Source: an uncultured Ruminococcus sp. (GTDB lineage Bacteria; Bacillota; Clostridia; Oscillospirales; Acutalibacteraceae). From it: a stretch of DNA of 5,255 nucleotides. Shown piece after piece: positions 1-5,255 of the stretch (position 1 is its first letter; every line of letters starts with the position of its first letter). The notes under the pieces were generated by a model. It ran no database searches, had not been told where the DNA came from, and was given only the letters and a program-made list of their open reading frames with translations. Location of the stretch: the NCBI GenBank assembly GCA_937892835.1, contig CALBHM010000252.1, forward strand, positions 1-5,255, read 5' to 3'. Made by a program: the position numbers and the translations under genes.

Positions 1-7
1 TAACCTA

Positions 8-16
8 TGCTATAAT
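8..16 (+). promoter_or_regulatory. Extended -10 promoter element upstream of nrdR
   Basis: A perfect TATAAT hexamer lies at 11-16, preceded by TG at 8-9 one base upstream, which is the extended -10 arrangement of the housekeeping (sigma-A/sigma-70) promoter. The -35 region would fall before the window start, so it cannot be checked. Transcription would begin near position 22-24, giving a leader of about 34 nt before nrdR. No palindrome resembling an NrdR box is visible in 1-56, so autoregulation is not supported by what can be seen here. Confidence 0.65.
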
Positions 17-42
17 ACAAAATGAAATAATTTAAGAGTATT

Positions 43-52
43 GGATGTGATC
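43..52 (+). promoter_or_regulatory. Strong Shine-Dalgarno sequence of nrdR
   Basis: GGATGTGATC matches the extended anti-Shine-Dalgarno complement GGAGGTGATC at 9 of 10 positions. Its core is placed about 9 nt before the ATG at 57. This fixes the nrdR start and predicts efficient translation. Confidence 0.75.
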
Positions 53-56
53 TTCA

Positions 57-518
57 ATGAAATGTCCGTTTTGCGGCTACTCCGAGAGCAAGGTTATTGA
101 TTCCCGTCCCACAGACGAGGGCGAAAGAATTCGCAGAAGAAGAGAATGCATGAACTGCGCAAAAAGATTTACCACATACGAGATTATCGAAAGCGTTCCC
201 ATAATTGTTGTAAAAAAGGATAAATCAAGAGAGGCCTTTGACAGGAACAAGCTTTTTAACGGTCTGCTTCGTGCATGCGAAAAACGTCCCGTTTCAATCG
301 AAACAATCGAAAGAATTGTTGACGAGATCGAAACCACGCTTCAGAATTCACTTGACCGTGAGGTAACTTCGATCCACATAGGCGAGCTTGCTATGGATAA
401 GCTCAAGGACACGGACGAGGTTGCATATGTTCGCTTTGCATCTGTCTACAGACAGTTCAAGGATATAAACACATTCATGGATGAGCTTGCAAAGCTCCTC
501 GGCGAAAAAAATAATTAA
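57..518 (+). CDS. nrdR: Transcriptional repressor NrdR
   Basis: NrdR is a cytosolic zinc-ribbon/ATP-cone repressor that senses ATP/dATP and represses ribonucleotide reductase operons by binding paired NrdR boxes. The 153-aa product has the family's usual length and layout. The N-terminal zinc ribbon has C3-x2-C6 and C31-x2-C34, with the basic run IRRRREC between them and the RFTTYE segment just after. The ATP-cone domain follows at about residues 48-138, with the typical motifs VVKKD, REAFDR and KRPVS and the later VAYVRFASVYRQF segment. The start is supported by a strong ribosome binding site and by the MKCPFCG N-terminus shared by the family. It appears to be the first gene of its transcription unit. 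No ribonucleotide reductase gene lies in the window, which is normal because NrdR acts in trans. Identification is essentially certain; its exact regulon is not visible here. Confidence 0.97.
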   Translation: MKCPFCGYSESKVIDSRPTDEGERIRRRRECMNCAKRFTTYEIIESVPIIVVKKDKSREAFDRNKLFNGLLRACEKRPVSIETIERIVDEIETTLQNSLDREVTSIHIGELAMDKLKDTDEVAYVRFASVYRQFKDINTFMDELAKLLGEKNN

Positions 519-533
519 GCGAGATGACAGATT

Positions 534-1502
534 ATGAAGAAGAAAAATAAGGCTCTCAAGGTTGGTCTCGGTGTTACGGCTGCTGCCTTTGCCGTTGCGG
601 ATCTTGCTTGTGACTTTGCCATCAAGCGTCCCGACCCGGCGAAGAAGAAAAAGCCCGAAACACGTGAGATGTACATTAAGCGTGCCGAAATCAGACGTCA
701 GAACAATCAGAATCTTTATGACCTCAATCCCGAGGATTTGACAATAAAGAGCGTTGACGGCCTCAATATGAAAGCTTGGTATCTCCCTGCCGAAAAGGAG
801 ACAAAGCGTTTTGTTATCTGTGTTCACGGCCATAAGTGCAACGGACCGGACGAATTCAGCCACATGATGCCGTTCTACCACTACGATCTCGGCTATAACT
901 ATCTTCTCCCCGACCTCACAGGTCACGGCAGAAGCGAAGGCGAATATATTGGCTTCGGTTCGTTTGACGCAAAGAATATTCTTCTTTGGGTCGACTACCT
1001 TATCAATCGCTTCGGCGAGGATATTGAGATTATTCTTCACGGCATTTCAATGGGTGCGGCAACCGTGCTCAACTGCAACGAGATGTCGCCGCCGGATCAG
1101 GTCAAGATCATCATTGAGGACTGCGGCTTCACAAGTGCTGAGGCTGTCATGAACAACACTCTTAAGGATATGATAGGCTTCAAGTTCATGCCCATTGTCA
1201 AGCTTGGCAGTCTTGTCAGCAAGGTTAAGGCCGGATATTTCTTCTCGGAGAGCGATCCGCTCAAGAATATGAATAAAGCAAAGAATCCTGTTCTTTTTAT
1301 TCACGGCGAACAGGATACATATGTACCTTTTGCATACGGTAAGGAGCTTTATGACGCATGCCCTACACCTAAGGATTATCTTTGGGTGCCGAATACGGTT
1401 CATGCTTTCAGCTATTATAATGCCAAGGACGAATATGAGCAGAAGGTCAAGGACTTTATTGCAAAATACATGGATAAAAAAGAGGAAGCTGTCACAGCAT
1501 AA
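534..1502 (+). CDS. Alpha/beta hydrolase, membrane-anchored (YqkD/FrsA-like, COG1073 type)
   Basis: This 322-aa protein is a serine hydrolase of the alpha/beta fold; the substrate is unknown. A lysine-rich N-terminus (MKKKNK) followed by a hydrophobic stretch at about residues 8-30 suggests an uncleaved signal anchor rather than a cytosolic enzyme. The hydrolase domain covers about residues 70-312. The oxyanion-hole motif is VHGH at 97-100, the nucleophile elbow is GISMG with S172, the likely acid is D261 (GEQDTYVP) and the likely base is H290 (TVHAF), so the triad looks intact. The DLTGHGRS segment (127-134) is typical of this esterase/acylaminopeptidase-like group, which includes Bacillus YqkD. 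It starts 15 nt after nrdR with a modest ribosome binding site (GAGATGA, 521-527), consistent with cotranscription. It ends in tandem TAATAA stops. The fold and triad are clear, but esterase, thioesterase or peptidase activity cannot be told apart from sequence. Confidence 0.88.
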   Translation: MKKKNKALKVGLGVTAAAFAVADLACDFAIKRPDPAKKKKPETREMYIKRAEIRRQNNQNLYDLNPEDLTIKSVDGLNMKAWYLPAEKETKRFVICVHGHKCNGPDEFSHMMPFYHYDLGYNYLLPDLTGHGRSEGEYIGFGSFDAKNILLWVDYLINRFGEDIEIILHGISMGAATVLNCNEMSPPDQVKIIIEDCGFTSAEAVMNNTLKDMIGFKFMPIVKLGSLVSKVKAGYFFSESDPLKNMNKAKNPVLFIHGEQDTYVPFAYGKELYDACPTPKDYLWVPNTVHAFSYYNAKDEYEQKVKDFIAKYMDKKEEAVTA

Positions 1503-1513
1503 TAACATAAACG

Positions 1514-1535
1514 AGGGCACGTTTGTGCCCTTTGC
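1514..1535 (+). terminator. Short GC-rich hairpin, possible weak terminator or attenuator
   Basis: GGGCAC (1515-1520) and GTGCCC (1525-1530) form a perfect 6-bp stem with a GTTT loop; A1514-T1531 extends it to 7 bp. It is followed by an interrupted T-rich tract (TTTGCTTTT). It sits between the hydrolase stop codons and the aminotransferase ribosome binding site, which stays outside the stem. The T tract is broken by GC, so termination is probably partial. It could equally be a processing or mRNA-stability element. Confidence 0.4.
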
Positions 1536-1539
1536 TTTT

Positions 1540-1544
1540 GGAGG
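1540..1544 (+). promoter_or_regulatory. Ribosome binding site that decides the aminotransferase start
   Basis: GGAGG lies 5 nt before the ATG at 1550. An in-frame TTG at 1523 would give nine extra residues, but it falls in the loop of the preceding hairpin and the extra codons would read through this Shine-Dalgarno sequence. The ATG at 1550 is therefore preferred. Confidence 0.8.
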
Positions 1545-1549
1545 CAAAC

Positions 1550-2824
1550 ATGGTATACAAGGATTTATCAAAAGAAGAACTTTTAGAGATGAAAAAGGAG
1601 CTTCAAGCCGAGTATGAGGCTTTTAAGGCAAAAGGACTTAAGCTTGATATGTCAAGAGGAAAGCCGAACAAGGCTCAGCTTGATCTCACAAACGATATGC
1701 TCGATACTGTCAATTCATCGAGCGACATGACCGCTTCGGACGGCATGGAAACAAGAAACTACGGCGGACTTACTGGTATTCCCGAGTGCCGTAAGCTTAT
1801 GGCGGAAATTGTTGACGTGGACGAAAAGAACGTTATTATCGGCGGTGTTGCAAGCCTTACTCTCATGTACGATTATATTTCACAGTGCATGGTATTCGGC
1901 TGCGGCGGTAACGAGCCTTGGATCAAGCAGGGTGAGATTAAATTTCTCTGCCCCTGCCCCGGCTATGACAGACATTTCGGAATTCTTGAGCATTTCGGCA
2001 TCAAGATGATTAACATAAAAATGAATGCCGACGGTCCGGATATGGACAGCATTGAAGAATACATCAAAGATGAGAGCGTTAAGGGCCTTTTCTGCGTTCC
2101 GAAGTACTCTAACCCCGACGGAATCACATTCTCGGACGAGGTTGTTCGTCGTTTTGCAGCATTAAAGCCTGCGGCAAAGGATTTCAGAGTAATTTGGGAC
2201 AATGCTTATATTGTTCACGATCTTAACGACACGCCCGACAGGCTTCTCAACATTTTCGATGAGGCGAAGAAATGCGGCAGTGAGGATATGTTCATTGAGG
2301 TTATTTCTACCTCCAAAATCAGCTTTGCCGGCGGCGGAATCTCAGCTATCATTGCTTCGGATGCCAATATTGCCGAAATCAAGAAACGCATGGGCATTCA
2401 GATTATTTCAAACGATAAAATCAACCAATTAAGGCACGCAAGATATTTCAAAAATCTTGACGGCATAAAGGCTCATATGAAGAAGCAGGCCGCAATTCTC
2501 AGGCCGAAGTTTGACACGGTTACAGACGGATTTGAGAAAGCCTTTAACGGTACGGGAATTGCAAGCTGGAAGAAGCCTAACGGCGGCTATTTTATCAGCC
2601 TGTTCGTTATGAAGGGCTGTGCAAAGCGTGTCGGTCAGCTCTGCAAGGAAGCCGGACTTACACTCACAACTGTCGGCGCAACCTATCCCTACGGCATTGA
2701 CCCTGACGACAGCAACATCAGAATCGCTCCGTCATACCCAAATGTTGACGAACTTCAGAAAGCTGTTGAGCTGCTTTGCATCTGCGTCAAGCTTGCCGCT
2801 GTCGAAAAATTAACGGAAGAGTGA
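1550..2824 (+). CDS. PLP-dependent aminotransferase, subgroup Ic aspartate aminotransferase type
   Basis: The product is a 424-aa fold-type I PLP aminotransferase, most like the Asp_aminotransf (PF12897) group, whose studied members transfer the amino group between aspartate and 2-oxoglutarate in the cytosol. The N-terminal LDMSRGKP motif (32-39) is characteristic of the group. Probable active-site residues are N188 (YSNPDG), D217 and Y220 (WDNAY) contacting the cofactor, the Schiff-base lysine K256 (STSKISFAGGG), and R391 (NIRIAPSYP) binding the substrate carboxylate. PGYDRHF at 137-143 provides the usual aromatic residue near the PLP ring. All key residues are present and the length is normal. 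Only 4 nt separate it from the downstream acyl-CoA synthetase gene, suggesting translational coupling. Substrate preference is inferred; another amino acid or broad specificity is possible. Older annotations may call it a MocR-type or alanine-glyoxylate aminotransferase. Confidence 0.9.
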   Translation: MVYKDLSKEELLEMKKELQAEYEAFKAKGLKLDMSRGKPNKAQLDLTNDMLDTVNSSSDMTASDGMETRNYGGLTGIPECRKLMAEIVDVDEKNVIIGGVASLTLMYDYISQCMVFGCGGNEPWIKQGEIKFLCPCPGYDRHFGILEHFGIKMINIKMNADGPDMDSIEEYIKDESVKGLFCVPKYSNPDGITFSDEVVRRFAALKPAAKDFRVIWDNAYIVHDLNDTPDRLLNIFDEAKKCGSEDMFIEVISTSKISFAGGGISAIIASDANIAEIKKRMGIQIISNDKINQLRHARYFKNLDGIKAHMKKQAAILRPKFDTVTDGFEKAFNGTGIASWKKPNGGYFISLFVMKGCAKRVGQLCKEAGLTLTTVGATYPYGIDPDDSNIRIAPSYPNVDELQKAVELLCICVKLAAVEKLTEE

Positions 2825-2828
2825 TTAT

Positions 2829-4529
2829 ATGAACAAGCCCCTGTATGAGGTCAGAGAATTTCATAATTTCAGAGAGCTGCTCAATCAAAGCGAGGAGCGT
2901 TACGGAAACAGCCCGGCTTTCAAGATAAAGAATCAAATAGGTCAGATTCTCGACATAAGCTATACACGCTTCAAGGCTGATGTTGAGGCTCTCGGTACTG
3001 CTCTGCTCAGTCTCGGTCTTGACGGCGCAAAGGTTGCCGTTGCCGGAATGAACAGCTATAAATGGTGCACAAGCTATCTTGCTGTCGGCTGCGGCGTCGG
3101 TGTCGTTGTTCCGACGGATAAGGAGCTTCCGTTTGACGATATTCTCAGCGTGCTGACCGTTTCGGAATCAAAAGCAATTATCTTCGATAAAAAATTCGGA
3201 GAAAAGCTGCTTGAACACCGTGAAAAGCTTCCAAAAGGACTTTTGCTTATCTCAATGGATCAGCAAAATGATTCTGACGGCATACTTTCATATGATTTGC
3301 TGCTCAACAAGGGTTATCATCTTATCGGCAAGGGTAATTCGGATTACCTTGACCGTGATGTTGAGGGCAATAAAATGACTGTTTTGCTCTTCACCTCGGG
3401 CACAACGGGCATGTCAAAGGCCGTCATGCTCAGTGCCGATAATATCTGTTCCGACGTCAGGGCGATAATGGGCTTTGTTAAAATAAATAAAGGTGAACGA
3501 ATCCTTTCAATTCTCCCGATTCATCATACCTATGAATGCACGGTTACGTTTCTCTGCTGTATTTACGGCGGCGTTACAATTTGCTTCTGCGACGGACTGA
3601 GATATATAACTAAAAATCTTGAAGAATATAAGCCGAATATTTTGATCGTCGTTCCGCTCGTGCTCGAGAAGTTTTACAAACGAATCATGAAAGCTATTGC
3701 GAAGGAACGAGGCGGCGTCGCAAAGGTCGCTCTCGGCAGTGCTATTACCAAGGTTGCCGGAGCAGCAAAGCTGGACGTTTCAAGTCTTTTCTTCGGTAAA
3801 ATAAAAAAAGCCTTCGGCGGCTCAATCAGACTTATCATCTCCGGTGCGGCCGGAATCGACCCCGAGATCATCAAAAACATGAACCGCTTCGGAATACAGA
3901 CCTTCCAAGGCTACGGCCTGACCGAGTGCGCTCCGATCGTCATTTGCAACAACGATAAGGATAACAAGTACGATTCCATCGGAAAGCCTATCCCCTACGT
4001 TGAAGCTAAAATCGTCAATCCCGACGAAAACGGAATCGGTGAAATCTGCGTCAAAGGTCCTATGGTTATGCTCGGCTATTACAAAGATCCCGAAGCTACC
4101 AGAGCGGCTTTTGATCCCGACGGCTGGTATCATACAGGTGACCTCGGCAGAACCGACAGAGAGGGACATTACTATATCTGCGGCCGATGCAAGAGCGTTA
4201 TTGTAACGACAAACGGCAAAAACGTTTATCCCGAGGAGCTTGAAAGCATGCTTCTCAAAGAAAATGCCGTCAAGGAATGTATCGTAACAGGTGCGGATGA
4301 CGAAAGAGGTAATACAATAGTTTTTGCAAGAATTTTCCCCGACCTCAAAGCTATAGGCGCAACCTACGGCAACAGAAATATCACCGATAAGGAAATAAGC
4401 AAGGCTGTTTCGGAAGCAGTTAAAAACGTGAATTCTCAGGTTGTCAGCTATAAGTCGATTAAACGTTTTGAGATAGTCAGCAAAGAGTTTGAAAAGACAA
4501 CTACTTCTAAAATCAAACGAAATCAGTAA
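2829..4529 (+). CDS. Long-chain acyl-CoA synthetase-type AMP-binding ligase
   Basis: This 566-aa member of the adenylate-forming (ANL) superfamily is predicted to activate a fatty acid with ATP to acyl-AMP and transfer it to CoA, in the cytosol or at the inner membrane face. All core motifs are visible in order: the P-loop TSGTTGMSK (189-197), LPIHHTYE (229-236), GYGLTE (361-366, E366), YHTGD (434-438, ribose-binding D438), the hinge GRCKSVIV with R453, NGKNVYPEELE (462-472) and the C-terminal catalytic lysine K561 in TTSKIKR. NGKNVYPEELE and the ISGAAGIDPE segment (337-346) favour long-chain acyl-CoA synthetases over acetyl-CoA synthetases or NRPS domains. There is no fused carrier-protein or acyltransferase domain, and the protein stops two residues after the A10 motif. 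The ribosome binding site GGAAGAG (2815-2821) lies inside the end of the aminotransferase gene. It ends in tandem TAATAA stops. Chain-length preference, or loading of a carrier protein instead of CoA, cannot be judged. Confidence 0.9.
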   Translation: MNKPLYEVREFHNFRELLNQSEERYGNSPAFKIKNQIGQILDISYTRFKADVEALGTALLSLGLDGAKVAVAGMNSYKWCTSYLAVGCGVGVVVPTDKELPFDDILSVLTVSESKAIIFDKKFGEKLLEHREKLPKGLLLISMDQQNDSDGILSYDLLLNKGYHLIGKGNSDYLDRDVEGNKMTVLLFTSGTTGMSKAVMLSADNICSDVRAIMGFVKINKGERILSILPIHHTYECTVTFLCCIYGGVTICFCDGLRYITKNLEEYKPNILIVVPLVLEKFYKRIMKAIAKERGGVAKVALGSAITKVAGAAKLDVSSLFFGKIKKAFGGSIRLIISGAAGIDPEIIKNMNRFGIQTFQGYGLTECAPIVICNNDKDNKYDSIGKPIPYVEAKIVNPDENGIGEICVKGPMVMLGYYKDPEATRAAFDPDGWYHTGDLGRTDREGHYYICGRCKSVIVTTNGKNVYPEELESMLLKENAVKECIVTGADDERGNTIVFARIFPDLKAIGATYGNRNITDKEISKAVSEAVKNVNSQVVSYKSIKRFEIVSKEFEKTTTSKIKRNQ

Positions 4530-4540
4530 TAAACGCTTTC

Positions 4541-4574
4541 CCCTCCTCATATCATTTTGTGAGGAGGGATTTTT
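4541..4574 (+). terminator. Intrinsic terminator-like hairpin overlapping the next gene's ribosome binding site
   Basis: CCCTCCTCA (4541-4549) is perfectly complementary to TGAGGAGGG (4560-4568), giving a 9-bp stem with six G-C pairs and a 10-nt loop. One A follows, then five Ts (4570-4574). This is the form of a Rho-independent terminator and lies just after the acyl-CoA synthetase stop codons. The T run ends directly at the ATG of the next gene. That gene's Shine-Dalgarno sequence is within the 3' arm, so the structure may also limit its translation. Confidence 0.7.
4562..4567 (+). promoter_or_regulatory. Shine-Dalgarno sequence sequestered in hairpin
   Basis: AGGAGG lies 7 nt before the ATG at 4575, an ideal placement, yet every base of it is paired in the 4541-4568 stem. 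Its quality supports the ATG at 4575 over the in-frame ATG at 4620, which lacks a recognisable ribosome binding site. Confidence 0.7.
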
Positions 4575-4985
4575 ATGCCCAAAAACAAACGAAGAAAAAA
4601 TGTGGCCGCTGTAACGGATATGAAGAGTATTATTATAAAAATCTTACTCGGTTCGGCTTTCAATATTATTATTTTTGCGTTGATGTGTGCAGTCTGTTCA
4701 CTGATTTGCCTTAAAGCGGATATTGATTCGGGCTATTACAAATATCTTATTTTTGTTATCGCTGCAGTTTCGGGATTCTTCGGCGGATTCAAGGCTGTCA
4801 GCTCTGTACGCAGGAACGGTCTGCTGCTCGGCGCATTAAGTGCATTGCCGTCCTTTTTGATTATATTTCTCATTTCATCAATTATCAGCCGAACCGGAAT
4901 GGCCGTTTCCGGCTTGATTGCAGCTGTTATAATGACTGTATTCTCGGCTGTCGGAGGAATTATGAGCGTAAATAAACGCAGATGA
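4575..4985 (+). CDS. Four-helix membrane protein, probable DUF3792/TIGR04086 family (YrzE-like)
   Basis: This 136-aa integral membrane protein has no known function. It has four predicted transmembrane helices at about residues 19-45, 56-75, 82-104 and 109-131. Charge placement is consistent with both ends in the cytoplasm: a basic N-terminus (KNKRRK), a basic second loop (FKAVSSVRR) and a basic C-terminus (NKRR), with the less basic first loop (KADIDSGYYK) outside. The glycine-rich SGFFGGFKA segment followed by RRNGLLLGAL resembles the DUF3792/TIGR04086 family of Firmicutes, which has a similar length; this assignment is from memory of the family pattern and is moderate. Its ribosome binding site lies in a terminator-like hairpin and no dedicated promoter is evident, so expression probably depends on readthrough from the acyl-CoA synthetase gene. 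An alternative start at 4620 (residue 16) would remove the basic N-terminus and has no Shine-Dalgarno sequence. Confidence 0.75.
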   Translation: MPKNKRRKNVAAVTDMKSIIIKILLGSAFNIIIFALMCAVCSLICLKADIDSGYYKYLIFVIAAVSGFFGGFKAVSSVRRNGLLLGALSALPSFLIIFLISSIISRTGMAVSGLIAAVIMTVFSAVGGIMSVNKRR

Positions 4986-4988
4986 TTA

Positions 4989-5017
4989 TTTACAAACAGT
5001 GTCCAATCTGCTATGAT
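4989..5017 (+). promoter_or_regulatory. Near-consensus sigma-A promoter
   Basis: A -35 element TTTACA (4989-4994, 5 of 6 match to TTGACA) and a -10 element TATGAT (5012-5017, 5 of 6 match to TATAAT) are separated by exactly 17 nt. The -35 begins 4 nt after the preceding stop codon. Transcription would start near 5023-5025, leaving a very short leader that just includes the ribosome binding site of the gene at 5041. Confidence 0.7.
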
Positions 5018-5027
5018 TAAAGAAAAA

Positions 5028-5032
5028 GGGAG
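5028..5032 (+). promoter_or_regulatory. Ribosome binding site of the partial 3' gene
   Basis: GGGAG in an A-rich context lies 8 nt before the ATG at 5041, supporting that start. The predicted transcription start is only a few bases upstream. Confidence 0.65.
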
Positions 5033-5040
5033 TTGAAATC

Positions 5041-5255
5041 ATGGATTTTGTAACAAAGCAGGTATCTTCACTTCAGCGGGTTTTCCTTGACGGAAAATGC
5101 GACCTCAGCGAATATAATTCCGGCTCGGCACTCAAAGGCGAACGTTTTTCATACCAGATAGCCTATAAAAGCGACGAGAAATTTTTCGCCGAAGTTGTTA
5201 TCGACTCCCCTCTTTCTCAATATATCAGCCTCAGGTCAGTCGGCAACGTTCCGTC
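5041..5255 (+). CDS. Partial CDS, N-terminus of probable DUF4091 (GH123-like) protein
   Basis: The reading frame is open from the ATG at 5041 to the window end (71 complete codons) and continues beyond it. The translation begins MDFVTKQVSSLQRVFLDG and has no signal peptide or membrane segment, suggesting a cytosolic protein. The pattern SLQRVFLDG, then GSALKGERFSYQIAYKSD, then IDSPLSQYISLRSVGNVP resembles the N-terminal beta-sandwich region of Firmicutes DUF4091 proteins, which are related to GH123 N-acetyl-galactosaminidases. This is recalled family resemblance; the catalytic domain is outside the window. It has its own promoter and ribosome binding site, so it starts a new transcription unit. 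If the family call is right, it would process an amino-sugar glycan taken into the cell. Confidence 0.6.
   Translation, partial: MDFVTKQVSSLQRVFLDGKCDLSEYNSGSALKGERFSYQIAYKSDEKFFAEVVIDSPLSQYISLRSVGNVP

Noticed and set aside
1..56. Possible NrdR box (autoregulation) upstream of nrdR
   Set aside because: No 16-bp palindrome resembling the NrdR box consensus is visible; only a promoter -10 element and a ribosome binding site are seen.
348..1040. 230-codon open frame on the - strand opposite nrdR and the hydrolase
   Set aside because: It overlaps two well-supported genes, has no recognisable domain, and is explained by codon bias in the sense genes leaving the antisense frame open.
1523..1549. 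Upstream TTG start extending the aminotransferase by nine residues
   Set aside because: The TTG falls in the hairpin loop, has no ribosome binding site, and the extension would translate through the GGAGG that properly serves the ATG at 1550.
1047..1571. 174-codon - strand open frame opposite the hydrolase end and the aminotransferase start
   Set aside because: It overlaps confirmed coding sequence, resembles no known protein, and crosses the intergenic hairpin and ribosome binding site.
4468..4513. Possible promoter for the membrane-protein gene (TTGAGA or TTGAAA with TAAAAT)
   Set aside because: Spacers of 34 nt and 13 nt are both incompatible with a sigma-A promoter.
3822..4550. 242-codon open frame on the - strand opposite the acyl-CoA synthetase
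   Set aside because: It lies over the conserved A5-A10 motifs of a clear gene and its translation resembles no family; it is an antisense shadow.
1..5255. A novel defence, mobile or RNA-based system
   Set aside because: All genes are ordinary chromosomal families with uniform composition; there are no repeats, integrase, transposase, toxin-antitoxin pair or large structured noncoding region.

Overview
The window is a compact, fully co-oriented (+ strand) stretch of bacterial chromosome of roughly mid-40s % GC. Gene content points to Firmicutes/Clostridia, probably a Ruminococcaceae/Oscillospiraceae-type gut anaerobe: a standard NrdR repressor, a subgroup Ic (Asp_aminotransf-type) aminotransferase, a DUF3792/TIGR04086-type four-helix membrane protein, and the start of what looks like a cytosolic DUF4091 (GH123-like) protein. 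The taxon is inferred from protein style only; no rRNA or other marker gene is present.

Layout. Positions 1-56 hold a consensus extended -10 promoter element and a near-perfect Shine-Dalgarno sequence leading into nrdR (57-518). After 15 nt comes an alpha/beta hydrolase with an N-terminal hydrophobic anchor (534-1502). A 47-nt gap containing a short GC-rich hairpin and a strong ribosome binding site precedes a PLP-dependent aminotransferase (1550-2824; ATG at 1550 chosen over an upstream in-frame TTG). Four nucleotides later a long-chain acyl-CoA synthetase-type AMP-binding enzyme begins (2829-4529). A 9-bp terminator-like hairpin with a T run (4541-4574) follows. Its 3' arm contains the Shine-Dalgarno sequence of a small membrane protein (4575-4985). 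Directly after that stop codon sits a near-consensus sigma-A-type promoter (4989-5017) driving a gene that runs off the window edge (5041 onward).

How the parts fit. The first four genes are tightly spaced and may be cotranscribed from the nrdR promoter, with the aminotransferase and acyl-CoA synthetase most likely translationally coupled. A shared pathway is not evident: NrdR controls ribonucleotide reductase genes (none here), while the hydrolase, aminotransferase and acyl-CoA synthetase are general metabolic enzymes. The hairpin at 4541-4568 probably ends most transcription from this unit while leaving some readthrough to the membrane-protein gene. The promoter at 4989-5017 opens a new transcription unit.

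I see no tRNA, rRNA, CRISPR, insertion sequence, phage gene or defence system, and no convincing undescribed system. The most interesting detail is the terminator-like hairpin that also sequesters a ribosome binding site. No stretch over 300 bases lacks a gene.
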